Shown here in pieces: positions 13,151-26,350 of a stretch of DNA of 64,000 nt. A model generated the notes under the pieces. It had not been told where the DNA came from and did not search any database. It was given only the letters and a program-made list of their open reading frames with translations. Source of the DNA: Trichoplax sp. H2. Its lineage: Eukaryota; Placozoa; Uniplacotomia; Trichoplacea. Numbering within the stretch: position 1 is the stretch's first letter; each line of letters opens with the position of its first letter. A program made the translations under genes and the position numbers. The DNA lies in the NCBI GenBank assembly GCA_003344405.1, contig NOWV01000015.1, forward strand, positions 496,001-560,000, in the 5' to 3' direction.

Positions 13151-14713
13151 ATCTCCAGTAATTCTTGATACCTCTAAATTAGAGACTTCAAGGCCATCAA
13201 AATTTTTATTTCCCTACTTCTTTGATTCACATGAGAACAATAATGGGATGATTAAGCTAATTGAAATCGTTAGAGCAGAATTTTTTCCTTAACAACTTTA
13301 TAATTGCGGTGATAGTAAATAGTGTATTAAATATGAATTGATCCAAGCTAATTATGAAAATCTATTTCTTTGAACACTGAAAGAGTATCTCTCGCCAGCA
13401 ATAAAAAGTGATACAATTGGTCAGTCCCGCTTTAGTAATCTGCATGCGTAGTCAAATTATGCTCCTATCTTTAATAGTTAACAATGTACAAAAAACAACC
13501 AGTGCAGACAATCTTTCAATGAATAATTTCTCACTAACTGATGACTGATTTTAAAAAATTAAACTGATCAATAACTTCTTAATTTAGCAACTTTTTTGAG
13601 CTCCGATATAATGTCTATTGCCTATAGCAGACAAGTAGAATTTGTTAACTTTTAATTAGCTTTCTAGATGATTTTATGATTTTACAGTTTTCTCTATTGC
13701 CTATATCGATTTCTTTTCAGGCTAAAATAGACTTTTCCAACTATCTAGAGGCTAATAGAATTTGTTTAAGTTGTAAACGGAATTTGGACACTTTACTAAT
13801 TATGTCATCTTCTTCATAAAGTGAACGCGATTTTTTCCCTTACTGAAGTAGAATATACAGCTTTATTGTAGGCAGATAGAAATAGTTGATTTTATACACC
13901 AAAGGTTTTTTAACTAGTCTATAAAATCAGCTATTTTGATTACTACTATTAAAACTAGTCTACTACTACGTGATTTCCTTCCTTGAACATAAACTGCATT
14001 ACCACTATTCAATAAAGCTTTACTTACAATTCGAAGGAAGAATTGTTATTCTATTTAGCAAGAGAAACAATCATCGATTTCAAATACTATGTTCCAGGCT
14101 ATAATAATAGCTGCAAAATTAATTAAAGCAGGATAGCTATTGCCCATGTCATTTGCTTAAATGCTATAAAGTATTTCCTTTTCCTAAAGTTTGATTCAAA
14201 CAATCGCCTTCAATTTAGCCCATGTTAATGGTATTCGGATACCGTATATCATAGCATAACGATTATTTTTATTTTATTCAAGCATATGCTTCGTTCTGAT
14301 CATCTATATCCTCCTTTTACTATTAATCGACAAGTTGTAGTATGTCCAAACTTCTAATGTACCCTTGTTTATAGTCATTTTGGTCGGATATAATAGTATG
14401 CAGTATTTTCCATTTAAATTGTTTAAGTATGATGTTAAAGTTTTTCTTTGATTTTTCAACCACGAGATACTATAGCTATAATATTCTATAAATGTTAATA
14501 TATTTCTTATAGTATAATGATATTATTATTCTTTTTCCTAGATTTTAGGATTGTTCAATTGAAATTAAAAAAAAATAGACTGGTACAGCTTATATATTGT
14601 TAATGCTAGCTAGTTTATACATGATCTTTCTATAACTGCATACATAGAAATTCTTCTTTGATGACTTCAATCGACTATCAAAATTGGAGTTATCCAATCG
14701 CGATCATCACTTG

Positions 14714-16659
14714 ATGGAAGTAAAAGAAATGGACTCCATCAATAATAGCAATGAAAATTTTCTTGACGCTCTATATCATGATAGTGATGATGATGATGAT
14801 GCTATTGATAAAGAATTGTGTGATCTAAAATCAATCATACAGGATAGTGGAATTCACTTTGAGCAATTTTATGATCCAGCTCAAACATTAATCGATTGGA
14901 CCGATGGGCTGGATGAAATTGATAACATTGTACATCATCGATTGCATTCTATTGCTACATCGCATAAGAATCCACTGCAATTACAGAATGAAATCAATAA
15001 TCCATTACAAAATTTGGTCGCATATACAGAAGAATCTTATTCTGACTATAGCAACTTCTCTATAGATAACAATTGGGATATCAACGAGCCTGCCGCAACA
15101 ACTATCCCGGATGATAACGTTCAAAATATTTACTTATTGCAATCTAATCGAGATGAAAACTCTGGTCGTCATTCCATGGATATCATTTACGAGACCGGAA
15201 TAGAACATGATCCTACAGCATCAAATGTTGATGGTCCAATTAATATGGGACTGTCCACAGATAGGAACGAAATCGTGAACGATATTATTTATAATTTGGA
15301 TATAAGCCACGATATTAGTCATCATCTAGGCTATAGTCATTCAAAATCTGACGAAAATAGCCACCAAGAAAGTCACCATTCCAACTATCAATGCGAAAAC
15401 GAAGTCGATAACGGCAATGATTTCCAAAAAAACAATTTTACTTCCTGTTCATCATATCAGTCGAAAAATGTCGATCTTTTATTACGTCCATCACGACACA
15501 ATGATTGGACACCTAATCCACAAAAATTAATCAAAGCTGGACAAGATTTAAATAAATTATTGTCCATAATGAATAATTTAACACAGAAAGATGTTATGAA
15601 TCCTGGATTTCAATCTCAAATTCGTCGAGAGAAGAACAAAATTGCATCCAGGTCAATAAAGTCTATTACCAATTAATAGATAACATTTGGATAGTGTAGA
15701 TTTTATTTTAAAATTGTACTCAGGTGTATAAAGTTTATTTCCAATCAATATAGAATATTAAGATAGTGTAGATTTTTTGTTGTATCCAGATCAATAACGT
15801 ATATTACCAATCAATATGTAACATTAAGATAGTACCGATTTTATTTGAAATTGCATCCAAGTCAATAAAGCCGATTGCCAATTAATGCATAAGATAAAAT
15901 AGATTTTATTTTAACTTTCGAGATAGATAATCCTAGCTTGAGAGAATTTTAACATTATAACTAGGAGTTGCATTTGTTACACCAAAGACAAAAATAGTAC
16001 AATGGCGATAATTTTCTGAATAACTTTACAACCTAATTAAACGATGATAAAGTGTTAATATGATATGATAGCATATTTTTCCATTTATCCTTATCATAGA
16101 ATATGTAGATTGAAGAAGAAGCAAGCTTATGAATCAAATAAGATCAAGCTGCATGGATTAGAGAAAGAACATGGTAAAAATTCTTATGACTATTAAATAA
16201 TTAGCGGTATCAAAACTTTTTAATGGGCCGATCTTATGTAGTAAATCCATTCTGATTGTAATAAACAGCGTAATTATTTAATAGTGAAAATATTATTCAG
16301 CTATACAAAGAAATTGACAGTATCTACTTGTACATTTGTGTGTATTTTTTCAGATAATATTAGTAATATCTTAAGAACGCTTAAAAGTGAACTATTAAAC
16401 TATCAAATGAATCCCCCCTTAGCAAGCAACCTTACGTGGAATAAGATAATAACAGATATTGAGCAATCTTGCAGTAAGTAGGAGTGTAATCCCGTATGCT
16501 AAATAATTTAGGTTAAGATTGGAAATTCAAATTTTCTAATCTTCAACCCAATATTTTATACCCTCTTTAGATCCTATCTCGAACGTAGCTGGTCGTTCGT
16601 CCGATTATGTTAGAGAAATCCTTAGACAAGTAGTTCAAATTAAATCCGAAAAAGAGTGA
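14714..16659 (+). CDS. CREBRF: CREBRF-like bZIP regulatory factor
   Basis: Four exons join in phase: 14714-15651, 16100-16173, 16354-16473 and 16571-16659, giving about 406 residues. The start is the first ATG in frame; an upstream TTG-initiated extension is ignored. The N-terminal three-quarters is acidic, Asn/Ser/His-rich and low in complexity, including a run of five Asp near residue 28. The C-terminus matches the conserved end of vertebrate CREBRF (Luman/CREB3 recruitment factor): TPNPQKLIKAGQDLNKL, then basic region REKNKIASRICRLKKK, then NKIKLHGLEKEH leading into the coiled coil, and a tail ending in VREILRQVVQIKSEKE. CREBRF in vertebrates binds CREB3/Luman and modulates stress and metabolic transcription, so a nuclear role is inferred here. 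It is shorter than human CREBRF (about 640 residues). The 5' splice site of intron 1 lies inside a tandem repeat. Confidence 0.87.
15644..15920 (+). repeat. ~70-bp tandem repeat spanning the exon 1 donor of the CREBRF-like gene
   Basis: Four units start near 15644, 15716, 15783 and 15854, each with a [TG]CATCCAGGTCAATAAAG-like start followed by ATTACCAATTAAT and GATAGTGTAGATTTTATTT. Unit 1 contains the last coding bases of exon 1 and its splice donor (CAG|GTCAAT). Unit 2 contains a second plausible donor (CAG|GTGTAT). Units 3 and 4 have lost the GT. The array makes up about half of intron 1. Confidence 0.75.
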
Positions 16660-19329
16660 GCTTGGCAAATTAAATTTGCAGCTTTCGCCAATTTTTGTTG
16701 AAGATGATAACCGTTATTATATTTATTTATAACTGTATCTTTGCTTATCTCATAAACAAAATATTATAACCTGGCTATTTTATTGTAAGACTTGATTATC
16801 GTATATTAAGTTTTAGCTATACAGTAGTTCTAGTAGTTTAGTAGAATAGAAATATATAGATGCCATAAATCAAGCATATTCTCTCTTATGTTGTTACTCT
16901 ACTGAATCATTTAATAACGACTAATAACAATAACAATTATTATATAATCTTACGGTCAGCAAGTTATAGTATTTTAATTAAAAAGATATCTATGGCAACA
17001 AGTATTGTAGTGTATCAGATAGATAAGAAACATTGTAGTCACGTAGTCATTTGATTAGTTTTAATAATACTGCTATCTAGATTTTCAATTTTTTCACCTG
17101 TTACTGTATTTCCTTCGTAAATATGTGATAGCTAATTTATTTTAATGTCATTTATGGTATATCTTTACCGAGAAATGACTCTATTGTATATTTAAAATAG
17201 ATTAACTTACAGTAGTATAGAAAAAATCCGGATAAGATAATACTATGAGTAATTAACAAATTTCATTAAGTTATATAATTTGCTTAAACGTCTTATCCTA
17301 GATTGTACTATCATATTATAAAATCTAATAAATACCCATTCGCTTGACAGTGTACCGATCTAAGAGATATACTTTGGATTGTTTTATATCGATTAGAAAT
17401 GACATACATTATTTTAACTTCAGGATAAAGTAATCATGTTATCCTTTTTACAAATAATTTTATGCCAATCAATATCTTGATGTAATAGCTTTTAAAGTAA
17501 ATCAAATAAATAAGAAAAGAAATAACCTTTCATAGGCTGTCAAATTATAATTGGAAAGTATCCATGTAAAATTGAAAGATTGAATGATTAATATTGAAGT
17601 ACAGTAACTATATGATCAGGATAAAAGGTAGCTTGCTCTCCCTGATGTTTTAACTTGCTTTTTAATCTTAGCTTTTAATTATATTATAAATTTTGACTTA
17701 AATAAATTTTACTTTCAGTGAGAATAAAAAATACTGAACCATTTATAGAATTTATCGAGAATAAAAGTTCGATAATTAAACCTATGGTTGAAAATTACAA
17801 AATATCCAATTCTATGATAAAGAAGCTTAAAATATAAACTATGTTGGACGCGATACAAAGCATGCTCTAGATGGAAAGGAAATGGGCCTACGCGGGCTAA
17901 TAGAATATAAATTATATTATTATTGTTATCATTATTATAGAAAAAGAAATAAAAAGAAGACCGAGCCTATTTCATGGCTTGGACGAGCTATTTTAGTACA
18001 TGCGTGCCAATTAGTGATTTTAATTTTTCAGCCAGGAAGATATAGTTATGATATCCTTTCTATGTACTATGGGGATAATATTTATATTTTTAAACGAATA
18101 AAGAGTTGAACAATTCATTACATTTTTGGCAAAATTAAAAAATTAAAGCGCATGTGGGATATTATGAAATGTATAGATTGAAAGACTACATGGAATATTC
18201 TGGTAATAAAAAATTGAAAGAGTGAATGTGACACCGTTCTACAGTTACTTTTAATTTAGGAATGGTTATAAAGGAATATGTGAACTATATTCAGATAACT
18301 GACAAAAATACTTTATGTGTAGATTGGCGGTCACGTGCTGCTAGTGTAGAAAGAGTATTCTAAACAATTTAAATTCTACGAGTATTTTTGGAGTTCAGAA
18401 AATTGGTGAAAGACAATCTAGAACAACGAAAGTAGAAAGATTAAATTAAATAATAGGTAAATAAGAGCAAACTTAGCCCTTCTATATGTAGAAAGACTGT
18501 ATTCAGATATCTCTTTCAAATAACATACAGATTTTTTCCTGTCTTGACATGTAAATCACGAGAAATTAAAATATTACTTTCTTCCATGTTTTACAATTAC
18601 CTACGCAAATCGAAATTTTATACTAATTACTGCCAACTGGCAGGAAATTCGTATATTCTACATCATCCTTACATTTGGTGATAGGACACAATATCTAAGT
18701 TTTTCAACTGACAAGCACAGCTGGATAATAAAGGAAATTGGAAGGTATGCTTGATTGATTTATTAACTAGCAAATAGCTCTCTTTGTTACATAGGTAGTG
18801 TCAATAATTTTTATAAAATAACAATATCTTTGCACTTTATGAATTCAAATGGTTTACATTCTTTCACATATAGAAGACAATGAAGTCGATCATTTTCGAT
18901 ATCAAATAAAACATGATGCAATCATTTCATTCCAGTGGCTTAAAATCGTATTTAAATTAGATTCATGTACGTTAAGTTCTCTGCGATACACTTTCATAGA
19001 GTAAATCTTACCACTTAATATTTCTGTAATTTGTGGCAATGCATTCAAAAGCACGGTTACAAGTAGGCCAGAATAACACAAATAAAAAATAAATTACACT
19101 GCATGTGATAGTTTGGCTTCATGAATATTATATAATAATATACAGTATAAGATTTTCAAAGTTTTGTAAATTTGAGTTTGCTTTGAAAGAGTTAGAAATT
19201 CCCTTCATTGTTTCTAGGAGAAAAATATATGAAAGAAGCAGGTTTTTCTCTATCATGTATTTAAAGCTGTTGGATTAGGATCCGTCACCTTACTCATCCT
19301 AATATTTTATTTGTAGTAGTATTATAGTT
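16660..19329. other. Spacer between convergent CREBRF-like and ENTPD-like genes
   Basis: About 2.7 kb of A+T-rich DNA between two gene 3' ends. Open frames here (for example one near 17882-18109) are composition-driven and have no supporting splice partners. I see no RNA gene or repeat array that I can support. Confidence 0.5.
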
Positions 19330-22300
19330 TTAAAATAAAATCCAATTTTTCTTTACTTTCTGAAGTGAACGGCCGTAAATTATCACTGTTAACACAACAG
19401 CTAGTAAGCATATAACAAATACAATTTTCGCTTCCCATTCCCGAAATACGATGAAAGCTTTCCATTTATTTTGTAATCTGGAGAAAGATTTAGAAATGGA
19501 ATGCTGCTGCATATCCCTATTATAGCAATGTATAGATAAACCCATATACTTGAGTCAGAATATACTTGGTTTAAGTTTTTAATTCCTAATTAGTATTTAC
19601 CTAAGTGGAAGAAATCTGGCACGGTGTAAAAGAGCTCCCAGTGTCCACTGTACTACTCTACCCTTGATTAAGTTGGAAAATTTAAAATTTAAATCTTTCT
19701 TTGGAAAGTGATGCCCGTCATGTAGGACAGCAGATATCCAGGCAGCTTTGAAACATTGGTGTCTAAAGACATAAATTTGCATATTATGGCCGTGTTTTAC
19801 TGTAGCTATTTAGTTGTAAATAATTTGTACAAATATGGATCGATAAATTAGCTTCATTACTTTAAAATATTTTGATTGACATTGCCATATCTTCCAATTG
19901 CATGATCTTTCGCTATCGATTGCCAGGGCCTACTACAGAAAGTTGCTGCCCGAGCCTTTAGTTTTTCGAAACTATAATTATTCTCAATTTTTAGTGTTCT
20001 TTCAAGTGTGTAATAATAAGCAGATAATCCCCAGAATTCATTTGCCCTAAGTTCATTTATTACAATAATATTTAAGATATCATTCACATGTGTACAGTTT
20101 ATTGAAGAGATATTATTACGTACATGCAATAAAATGTGATTTGTGTTATCTTACCAAAATGCATACTCTGGTAATGCGATACCATTGATGGTGCATAATT
20201 TAGTGCGACAATAGGATGTCATATTGAGGAGTGGTAAAACAGAAGAACGACAGTATTCAAAATTGCCGGACCCGGTCACTTTGATATCTTTTTGGCCATG
20301 CGTTATCACTTCCGAGGCTCTAAAAGGTAGGCAAGGATCGCGAATCCTGAAATTAAATGGTGATTTCAGCATAATATTTTAAATACAATTTAATCGATTG
20401 CTGTGTATTTACTGAGTTCTATTAGTAGTCAGTTAATATTATTATTTTACTTCATCAAATTATTTACTTTGCATACTTCATGACTAAACTAGAGTAACCT
20501 ACCACGATAAAGATTTATTTTCTTTCTTTAATTGCATAATAAGTCTGGAAACGTAGCGTTGACGTACCATATTGGTACCATGTTTAAGAAAGGTTGAAAC
20601 AAAAACAAAATATTGATGTGAAGTATCGTGAGCATCACATCCTAGGTTAATTTCGATCAAGCTGCTAGATGAAGTATCGTGCTGCAAATAAAATAGAAAA
20701 TTATAAATCTATCAAAAAAAAATGTTATATTTTAACTAAAGCATAATAAGTTAAGTTATGATTATAAATCCAGCTAGTATCGACAAGGTCGAATAGATAG
20801 GATGTAAGTTGATATGCATTAAATTTCTACGTTATTAACTAGGAGGAGCTGTGTCAGGATTCAGGGATAAATTTTTGGCACACTGCAACACATAAAACTT
20901 GCAAAGAAGAATATTGTAGGACATAAAGAAGCGATTGAGGATTTATTCTTATTGCATTGACTTCTAGGTTATGTGAAATGTAATACTATCCATGTCAAGA
21001 AACGAATGTGTACGGTAGGCTGATACTTCGTATTTCAGAAGGGACTACAAAATGATTTAGCATCAAGATTTATTTTAAAAATACGAACCGTAGATGGTAG
21101 TTCGAACGCAAGTTGTGTAGAAAAGCCACCCATTTCTAGAATTCCCACCGTTGGTAAATGTGGGATATCAGTAGTTGTATTGTTAGGAGAAGGGCCTAAA
21201 ATGTACAATTAGCGAAGTTTTTAACGGATTAATTAAAAGTAGGTTTTGCCTTAAATCAAAAAGAAGATCATATTTGCAACAGTTAATTATTGCCAGCTTT
21301 GTGTATTTAGTTCATACAAAACGCTCAACTCTATTTTACATACGACGCTATTCAATCATTTTATACCATGTGAAAAGCGACCAAGCATGTAGTTGACTGC
21401 AATCCAAGAATAGATCCCTACAACATATTAAAGGAGGCAAAAATGATGATTTAATGAATCCAATGATAATATAATATTACCATACGCTTTGACAACATTG
21501 GAAAAACAATAAAATGATATTGAGGCCGTAAGACTAGCAATAATGTAGAACAACTGTTTTAATAACTAGAATTGCAAAGTTTTACAATGCCTTTTAAGTT
21601 TCAAACTTTGATAATATATTCTACATCCAATTAGTAAACTAGAACTATATGATAATGTAACATTGATAGATGAGGCAGTCACTACTTTCCTCTAATAGCA
21701 GTATCAGAAATTATAAGTACATTAATTCTATCATGTTTCCATATTATGCATCACTTGCATCAACTGTCTTTACCTTCCAATTTGCCACTAATAACACAAG
21801 CATGGCTGGCAGGAAAATGAAAGGGAAAATGTTTGGGCACATACTGGCGAATGGTATTTAAGATGAAATTTTGATCGTTAACAGATAGTAACCTCATACC
21901 AGCAGTGGCTAATAAATATAGTACAGTTTCACGATGTTTTTCAACTGGAATTGCTTCCTTTGCAAAGTCTAAAAGTTCTTTCATCTGATTCATGATCTTA
22001 GATGGTTGATTGAGCAACGTTGCTAAACCTGAAACGGAAGTTATCAAGTCAATATCGTTTCAAACTAGTACATGCATGAGATTACAGGCAATGAGTCAAT
22101 TAGGACTTGCTATTTTATATTTGCAATAATTCAATTATCACTATACCATGTTTCAATCAATCTCAATGTACTGTCTGGAAATGAAATTGTCCATTACTCT
22201 TAAAATCGACACGTTGACAAGAGTTGCATGATGAATAGTAAAAGCGTTGAATATTGGCACAAGTTTTGTTGATAGCGAAGACATTAGTTACAGTACATAA

Positions 22301-24213
22301 CATCATTAAAGTTTTGTTATATTCATCAGGATATTATAACACAAACCGGGAACGAATTCAGTTCAGCAAAAGGAGAAAACAACTAGTGTCAATGGATGTT
22401 GTACACATAACAAGATTACATACATCTCATTTGAAAAAGGAGATTTTTGGTATATTTTCTTTAACTCATCCTTGGATAGGAAGGAAATGACTGACAAAAT
22501 CTATTGTATAGTACTGTATGTATTCATAACAGTGTGCAGTCTGCTGGAGGCTGGATATGGAAACCACTTGCTACAGTAATGCAAATTCATCTTTCGTATT
22601 ACAAGGGAAAATCATATAAGTAAGAAGAAAATTCAATAGTGATTCTGGCAAGCTTCAATGTGCTTATTGTGAGAAACTTTTACTTAAATGGGTTGTGTAG
22701 ACCCTTTGCATTCGTAGTGTACACCATGGACAAGGTACAATGCTCTATGGAAACCATTTGCCAATGCAGGTTCATCATTTAAGATGAATAGACAATCCAT
22801 ATTTGCTAACTTCTATTGACAGTGTACACTATGGCAATGACCATCAGGCAATACAGATTGATCAATTAAAATAGATAGACAATTTGTATTGGCTAATTAC
22901 AGTACGCAGTTGGATTGACAGCGTACATTATACAATCGGCGCTAGCCTCGATATGAAAACCGTTTGTCAAGACAGATTGATAATAGAATAGACAATTTAT
23001 ATTTGCTGAGTTAGATTGTCTCACTATGGGTATCCCGCAGAAAGGCCATAGTATAGTATTACACTACTACATAAGAGTAATTTTGTCTGGAAAGGGTTAT
23101 CCTATGTCAATTTAGTGATGGGTAGGGGGAAGAGATTTGAATTAATTATTATTTTTATTTATCATGATGAAATTGAGGCTCGTCCGTTGGCTTATGAATT
23201 AGTAATGGTGGTAAAATCAATTTTCTTGTATGAAATTTTGCAATTTCATTTCAATAAAGTTGCTAATGATAGTAAGGACGTACTATACACTATACAGTAC
23301 GGTACAGTATATTGGGAAATGCAAGTACGGTGCCATTCGTACTGTCTTATTAAATATTATATTGGCATCCTAATTTCAAAGCAAACAACATACGAACAAG
23401 ATGATCAATAATTCATTTTGAGTAGGGGATTCATGATCTTTGCAGATGGCGAGCATGTCGATGTTTCGTAGACAGTAACGTACAAAGGAGAATTGATCTT
23501 GGAGGTGGCAGTGGCTGCCTTGTTGCACTACATGTAGAATGGGTGAGTAAAATCTATATCCGATTTTGCCACGGTCGATGTTGACTTAAGGTTAGAGTTC
23601 AACTATGAGCAATGGCCGATTAGATGTCCAAGTTGATGTGTTTTCTCTCGTCGTTTAGGGTGGAATGGCTACTGCAAATCCGCCAGTCAAATCGGCCATT
23701 TTGCTCAATTTTAAGAGCCCTCATGATCAATGTCATTTTACAAGCAGTTCCGATTGTTCACGCCGAGTTTGTTATACTATCGGAGAAACATGTTTACTCC
23801 ACTTTGGAAAATAAATCCTGGCCTAATTTTTTAAGTTCAATTTTGCATTTTATTTTGTTGTGTGACTTACCTGGTGAAATTCTTTTTACCAAGATTACTT
23901 TTCGATCATTGGTTGCCGGTTGGATTTGGAGTAATTCACCACGGCGACCAGAATGCGGTGGCCATCGATAAATGTATAATCGTGAGCCACTACTACCGGC
24001 ATCAATGACCATGCCGTAATGATCATTTTTGCCATGTTGACGGCGTGGCTGGAATCGATGACCAGGACGATCGAATTGTGGCGCTAGTGATGGATGATGT
24101 GACGGACTTATTAATAATAACCAACTGACGATGGTGAAAAAAATAAAAACAACGGCAAGATAGCGTAAATATTTCCACTTGAGGATTAATTGAAGGGTTA
24201 CTTTGACCGCCAT
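19330..24213 (-). CDS. ENTPD7: ENTPD4/ENTPD7-like membrane nucleoside diphosphatase (apyrase family)
   Basis: Nine exons: 23871-24213, 21774-22028, 21367-21417, 21089-21195, 20503-20681, 20155-20346, one starting at 20046, one ending at 19601, and 19330-19516. All phases agree except exon 7 to 8, where I found no in-frame GT-AG pair. The protein has a transmembrane helix near each end, as in Golgi/lysosomal ENTPD4 and endosomal ENTPD7. Apyrase conserved regions appear in order: VIDAGSSGSRLYIYRWP, TAGMRLL, IYSWIAVNYMLGRF, LEMGGFSTQLAFE and NEFWGLSAYYY. The C-terminal QWTLGALLHRARFLPLRDMQQ closely matches ENTPD4. The family hydrolyses nucleoside di/triphosphates (UDP, GDP) in the secretory lumen. 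It appears to be the single ancestor of the ENTPD4/7 pair, so the symbol is approximate. Intron 1 is 1.8 kb; the other clearly resolved introns are about 60-410 bp. Confidence 0.88.
22530..23020. repeat. Diverged tandem repeat in intron 1 of the ENTPD-like gene
   Basis: Three or four units, near 22550, 22740, 22825 and 22950, share [TG]ATATGGAAACC[AG]TTTGCCA-, CAGATTGAT- and ATAGACAATTTATATTTGCT-like blocks in the same order, with a period of roughly 85-125 bp. They are heavily diverged and non-coding. Confidence 0.55.
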
Positions 24214-25187
24214 GTTAACTCAATGACGGCAAGCGAACAACGAATGCAATAGATGGACCCAATAGAAAAATAACATCAATTTCGATCATCACTTGACTTG
24301 GACGATCCATGGACTACTGCCTAAAAGAAAGAAAGAGCCTAATGGTGATTACTAAACCTACTATTATCGCCATCCATACTATCGAAATCCAGCCTGGACA
24401 AGAACTCATTCATTCATCGACTGAGAGTAAGGCTGTCAAAAACTGTATCCATTTGCAATCCAAAATAATCGCACATTCAATATCATTTTACCTCATCGTT
24501 GTCATCATCCGTGGGTTGTGGTGTATGCTAACTGAGTCTTACTGCCTCGATTTCATCCAGTTAAAGCCAATTTCTGGACTAGAAAATCAACTGTCAAATG
24601 ATTGGGCAAGGAGCCGCAAGCGGCCTCAGTGGAAAGCCTCCTTCTCGTACCCGGTGACAAACCAATGAATGCAAGAGGTGGCGGCCAGTGCTAAATTGAA
24701 CAATAATTAATAATTATTATTATTATACTGTAGGTGGTAGAAAGAGTTGCATGGCTTAAAGGTGTGAGCATGGTGATGCTACGGAAAGCATAGGCCGTAA
24801 CTGATACTGTTTGCTTATTTTCATGTTGACGCCTTCTGCGCATCAACTTTCTACAGTGATTTTCCTTTTTCGACTGGATACGGTATAATGTCGTTACTTG
24901 TAACAGTAGGCTCCAATCGGGTAGAAAAACGTGTATAACTTGTCGTTTATGTCCATTAAGAATGAGAAAATGTGGAAAAGGGACAGTGTAGTGTATAAGT
25001 AGCTTATGGAAAGAGTTTATAATACGAATGTACCTTCTTACTCAAGTCTTGACATGGAAGACTAAATGCATGATTTTGACATACTGGAGACCGTTAAAGT
25101 ACGCTCGAAGTCATCCTTGGACGAGTGGATGGAAGTGATTTGGTGACCGGCTAGGGACCAGTTGAGAAAATACAGTACAGTACTGTA
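24214..25187. other. Upstream spacer of the ENTPD-like gene
   Basis: About 1 kb holding the presumed promoter of the ENTPD-like gene. The first ~450 bp is less A+T-rich than the rest. No TATA box or other motif stands out at a convincing position. The open frame at 24309-24668 has no recognisable protein features. Confidence 0.4.
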
Positions 25188-25729
25188 CAAGGTGGTTGGA
25201 AAGTCATTTGATATTAGAAATCGGTTTTGGGATGGCTAAAATTAAGACGATGGCTTTCCGCTATATTGAACATCGCAAAGAGACGATATATGACATGATT
25301 AAATTCCGCATAACAGAGTTGAACTTAAGCTTAATTCCAAAGTTATGGGCTTTGATAGTTAAGATAAGATTTTCTTGAGTGCATGGGTGATCTATTGTAT
25401 TTTCTTTCATGTAAACCGAAAACTTGATCAAATACCTGTAAAAATAGGACTGCAGGCTTAAAGCTTGATAACGTAGTGACAGTGTCTGAAATAAAGAAAT
25501 GCACGCGAAAATGTAACGAATACAGACTTTATCTGTGTGCAAATGATGAAGGATGGTCAAGTAGCCCTTCTTAAATGTTCGATTTTGTGCCTCCTGCTTA
25601 TGAAATTACTTGGATATTACGCATGCATGCCTTTCGCAGCTTGGTGAATACAAGGTCATAATAAATGTATGGAAAATTGAGGTCTAATTTTGTATAATTA
25701 GAATATCAAATGACTTTCCAAACACCTTG
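25188..25729. mobile_element. Non-autonomous DNA transposon relic with terminal inverted repeats
   Basis: The element begins CAAGGTGGTTGGAAAGTCAT and ends with the reverse complement of CAAGGTGTTTGGAAAGTCAT. The inverted match continues inward through TTGATATT, about 28 bp with one mismatch. At ~540 bp it encodes no transposase that I can recognise. A target-site duplication is not clear: the left flank ends TA and the right flank begins AT. Tc1/mariner-like is possible from the size and termini, but the superfamily is a guess. Confidence 0.75.
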
Positions 25730-25890
25730 ATGAGTTTATTTTCTTTTCAGACTCAGAAAAGGGGAAAAGTATTGCTGAAACTAACGTAAAATTGCTATAC
25801 TTTATAACATTATGTAGCGAGAGAGCTGAACTTTACTTTTTGTACACTCCATATTATACAGTGAAGTAGTACTGTAAGCAAGGATGTTTC

Positions 25891-26330
25891 CACATAATGG
25901 TATAAAAGAATTTCTATTTTGGCCACGGACAAGTTTTTAGCCCAAGCGTTCCTTAATTGCAGCAGTTATGCAAAGATCTTCGAGGTACTTTGCGGTGGTC
26001 TCTGCGGCGGTTCTCTGCTCAAGTCTTCGCATGTGAATGGAGAGAGAGTCTTTATAAATGGAGTAAAAACGCAACCCGAACCCGATCAAATTGTTGATTT
26101 TCTAACCGGAAATGAGTGTAATCGCTGTACTGTACAGTACCCACTACCCACTACCTGTACTACCCACCAATACTGAAATCACTTGATGAGGTAGACACTC
26201 ATCGGTAGAATACATGTTAGCCATCGAAATCGGTTCAATTAAAATGCGGCGGAAAAGGGTCAATACTTGACGAGAAAAGTGAAATGATGTTTTAGCCCTA
26301 ACTTTACAATTTGTTTTTTATCATCACGTC
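25891..26330. repeat. Left copy of a gap-flanking duplication
   Basis: This sequence recurs after the N gap at 26351-26907. The 5' ~230 bp and the 3' ~155 bp are nearly identical between copies. The middle differs: this copy has a short CTGTACTGTACAGTACCC tract where the other has about 115 extra bases. The position right beside a 20-N gap suggests two alleles assembled end to end rather than a biological duplication. Confidence 0.8.
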
Positions 26331-26350
26331 NNNNNNNNNNNNNNNNNNNN
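26331..26350. other. Assembly gap (20 N)
   Basis: Twenty N characters, a fixed-length placeholder. Both sides carry the same sequence, so the true gap may be zero or negative. Confidence 0.99.

Larger units (their letters stand above)
1944..14713. other. 12.8-kb gene-poor spacer rich in local repeats
   Basis: No convincing gene was found here apart from one possible orphan exon at 10342-10447. The stretch is very A+T-rich and holds several unrelated local repeat families, listed separately: a fold-back pair near 3271-3745, an ~88-bp array near 6460-6890, a 36-bp array at 8313-8453 and an ~225-bp array at 11820-13150. A less A+T-rich patch at about 2450-2700, upstream of the Ki-67-like gene, could be its promoter region, but I see no definite element. 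Open frames in this stretch are short, lack splice-consistent partners and resemble nothing I know. Confidence 0.6.

Noticed and set aside
14684-14713. Ten-codon N-terminal extension of the CREBRF-like frame
   Set aside because: It begins at TTG, not ATG; the first in-frame ATG is 14714. The same reasoning removed TTG or GTG extensions from the TPR gene (30422-30427) and glutamate dehydrogenase (58033-58062).
17882-18109. 75-codon frame downstream of the CREBRF-like gene
   Set aside because: Composition is dominated by Tyr, Ile and Lys as expected for A+T-rich noise; no domain or splice support.
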